Shown here one piece after another: positions 61,986 to 64,000 of a stretch of 64,000 nt of DNA; within the stretch, counting starts at the first letter, position 1; every line of letters begins with the position of its first letter. The notes under the pieces were generated by a model. That model was not told the origin of the DNA, did not search any database, and saw only the letters and a program-made list of their open reading frames with translations. Position numbers and translations under genes: made by a program. This stretch comes from Anadara kagoshimensis (Eukaryota; Mollusca; Bivalvia; Arcoida; Arcidae). The stretch covers positions 68,116,856 through 68,180,855 of the forward strand of contig CM037865.1 in assembly GCA_021292105.1 (NCBI GenBank). Direction: 5' to 3'.

Positions 61986-64000
61986 TTCATACATAAATAG
62001 AAAAATCACAGATGGTCGGACATAATCGCGTGGAATCTTGTAAACTATTACAAAAGTATAACTCAAATGGGAAACTTTCTATCTTGATCATTACATACAC
62101 ATAATTCATAAAGACAATTACACTATTCTTGTTTTAGGGCGTATGTATGTAATTTTGGCAAATTTGTATACTGACATATAATGAAGACCCTACTTTGTTT
62201 ATAAATTGACTTAATCGGACAAATAATGCAAAGTTTTTGCTGAAAAAAATAAAACAAGCGAAAAATGTTTTGCTTTTTTATTTTTCAGCTGTTAATCTAT
62301 TTGGTAAAAATGCTGAGTGATAAGTATACTTTTGGCGAGAATGATCGCGGAAGCACCTCTTGTAACTTTCATATCCCATGTGCCGCCGTTAGATGGTAAC
62401 TAAAACGTTTGTAACATATCGCTAGAAAGTGGCCTGTTATACTTGCAACATTTATAGCAATAATCACCAGTATATGTTGACAAAAATGTGGGATTTTAAT
62501 TTATATGAATGTGCATATACTGGAAGTAAAACGTTAACAGGTGAACTGGAATTATATCAATGAACATCTTGCAATCTGTGAAAGGTATAATTATTTACAT
62601 TGCAGGAAGAACAGATTTATCAACATTATAACTACATGATTATGTAATACAAAGGCTGATAACATATGATTATAGGTATTTCGTCATGATTCATCGTGAA
62701 TCATCTTAAAACTGTTTACAGTTTTTTTAAACTTTATTTTTAGGTCTGTAATATGCGACAGTTTTCTCTCTAGATTAAATAAGGTTCTGTGAAGATTTCA
62801 AATGAAAAAGGAAACAAATCAGCAAGCAATGGTGCAGTCTTTTATAGGAGTTATTAAAAATTATAGAAGTACGCAAAATTATAAACTCAATAACTTCTGT
62901 TTTTAAAATTACTGCAAAAATAACCTAAAATTACATTTGGTTATGGATTAGAATACCCAAAAAGGGAACGCTATCAATTGGTACTAACTAAACAATGTCA
63001 GAAATTAAAATTATTTTATATTTATATTATAAAATTACAATTCATTTTTATATATAAAATATAAATGTTTTGTGAAGAGGTTATATTACTGAAAGAGCGC
63101 TAGATGCAGTATAAATTAATGTGTAGCCAGTTTGTAAATATAAAAAAGTTAAATATAGGAATGTAGTAAATGTACTTTTGCAGGGTAAAACTAAGTCAAT
63201 AAATTTTACAACCAGTGTTAGAAATACTTTTTACCATGAACGAAATTCTTACGATCTGTTTAAATAAATTTATAAGGAAAAGGTAATTATATTTTATTAT
63301 TGCAGCTTATATTATTAATTACATTAATGATTGGTGATGTAGCCAACAAGCCAGTAAAAAACTAAAAATGTATACGTCTTAAATCAGTCTGATGAGTAGA
63401 TACTCAGCACGTCAATTATTATATCTAAATGATCACTATATTTTGTTTGATATTTCCCCTTTTATGCCTTACGTTTAATCTATCATCGTGCGTTGCCTTT
63501 CATGAAGTAATGTTTATTTTAGGATGTTATCCTCACTTGATAATTAAAAGTTCACAGTCTGTGTACACTTCATATAAATCTAAGATTCACCTGGGGTTAT
63601 GAATGCATAGTCAGAACAGTTTTTACTGAATATTGACTTTATGTCTGAAGTTCAGAACAGCAGTACATAATTCCATATTGAATATTAAATCATTGACAGA
63701 GTTATTACTTAAATACCTTCAAGAAAAATATATTCTAAAGGAAAGCGGTAGGATTTACTTCATAAAGAACTCTTTGTAATAGATTCATTAAACACAAAAT
63801 TACAGTATAAACAAACTTGCTAAAAGCGAAACATGGATGATTTTCGTTTATACAAGCGATGGGGAAAGTAGTGAGTTCCTTGGAACATTGTATATAGGTG
63901 ATGTTTCATTACGTTTAAAGTTCATTAGTTCTGAAGTCTATTACATTTATACCTTTATTGAATGTTTTGAGAAAAGCCATTGAACTACAATCTCTAACAT

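Larger units (their letters stand above)
53200..64000 (+). repeat. Segmental duplication, copy B (continues past the window)
   Basis: Collinear with copy A (blocks listed there). B lacks the LINE, the retroelement at 19,191 and the 13,480-14,640 segment. It carries its own extra pieces: a retroelement fragment at 56,645-56,724, about 500 bases at 56,730-57,240, and a segment at 58,690-59,100 with a GT microsatellite at 58,741-58,770. No coding frame is maintained between the copies. The alignment is still running at the last base. Confidence 0.85.

Noticed and set aside
1..64000. CRISPR array, rRNA operon or bacterial gene cluster
   Set aside because: No regularly spaced short repeats, no rRNA core sequences, and no operon-like run of frames. 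The repeat content is that of an animal genome.

Overview
This is a 64 kb piece of a AT-rich eukaryotic nuclear genome, most probably from a lophotrochozoan such as a bivalve mollusc. The taxon is an inference from repeat families I recognise: an APE-type LINE with a 2A-like peptide, a DIRS/Ngaro-like tyrosine-recombinase element, tRNA-derived SINEs, TA-flanked MITEs, and a very abundant 5'-truncated retroelement family. No ribosomal RNA, functional tRNA, CRISPR array or convincing host protein-coding gene is visible. The only long reading frames belong to retrotransposons, and almost all shorter ORFs are chance frames in AT-rich DNA or lie inside repeats.

Layout. 1-7,600 is mostly unassigned AT-rich DNA with a SINE (3,932-4,268), scattered retroelement scraps and a large palindrome (6,501-6,644). 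From about 7,600 to 20,180 lies the first copy (A) of a diverged segmental duplication. Its second copy (B) runs from about 53,200 to the end of the window, in the same order and orientation, about 45.6 kb away. Copy A is interrupted at about 20,181-25,130 by a LINE on the minus strand that copy B lacks. After the LINE, homology to the last about 45 bases of the window resumes. The middle (25,130-53,200) holds many copies of one retroelement 3' end, including two tied to reverse transcriptase coding sequence (27,279-28,085 and 32,593-33,110). It also holds three MITE-like elements (31,866-32,042; 43,668-44,022; 44,417-45,354), two local tandem duplications (37,386-37,597 and 45,552-46,880), and a DIRS-like element (47,744-51,631).

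How the parts fit together. The LINE has an L1-like ORF1 (hydrophobic segment, 2A-like motif, coiled coil, RRM, C-terminal domain), one in-frame TAG, then an endonuclease and reverse transcriptase in the same frame. It is dead: two frameshifts, an altered endonuclease SDH box and a deletion that removes the reverse transcriptase motif A aspartate. The DIRS-like element has nearly perfect split direct repeats arranged A1 - RNase H/recombinase remnants - B1A2 - spacer - B2, yet its coding part is decayed. This points to recent movement driven by another copy. About two dozen fragments of the third retroelement share a common 3' end. The duplication gives relative dates: fragments at 7,651 and 8,522 are shared by A and B and so predate it, while those at 19,191 (A) and 56,645 (B) and the LINE came later.

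The most interesting non-repeat signal is a 196-bp stretch (12,351-12,546 against 57,893-58,088) that differs at only 3 positions between A and B. The surrounding duplicated DNA is clearly more diverged.
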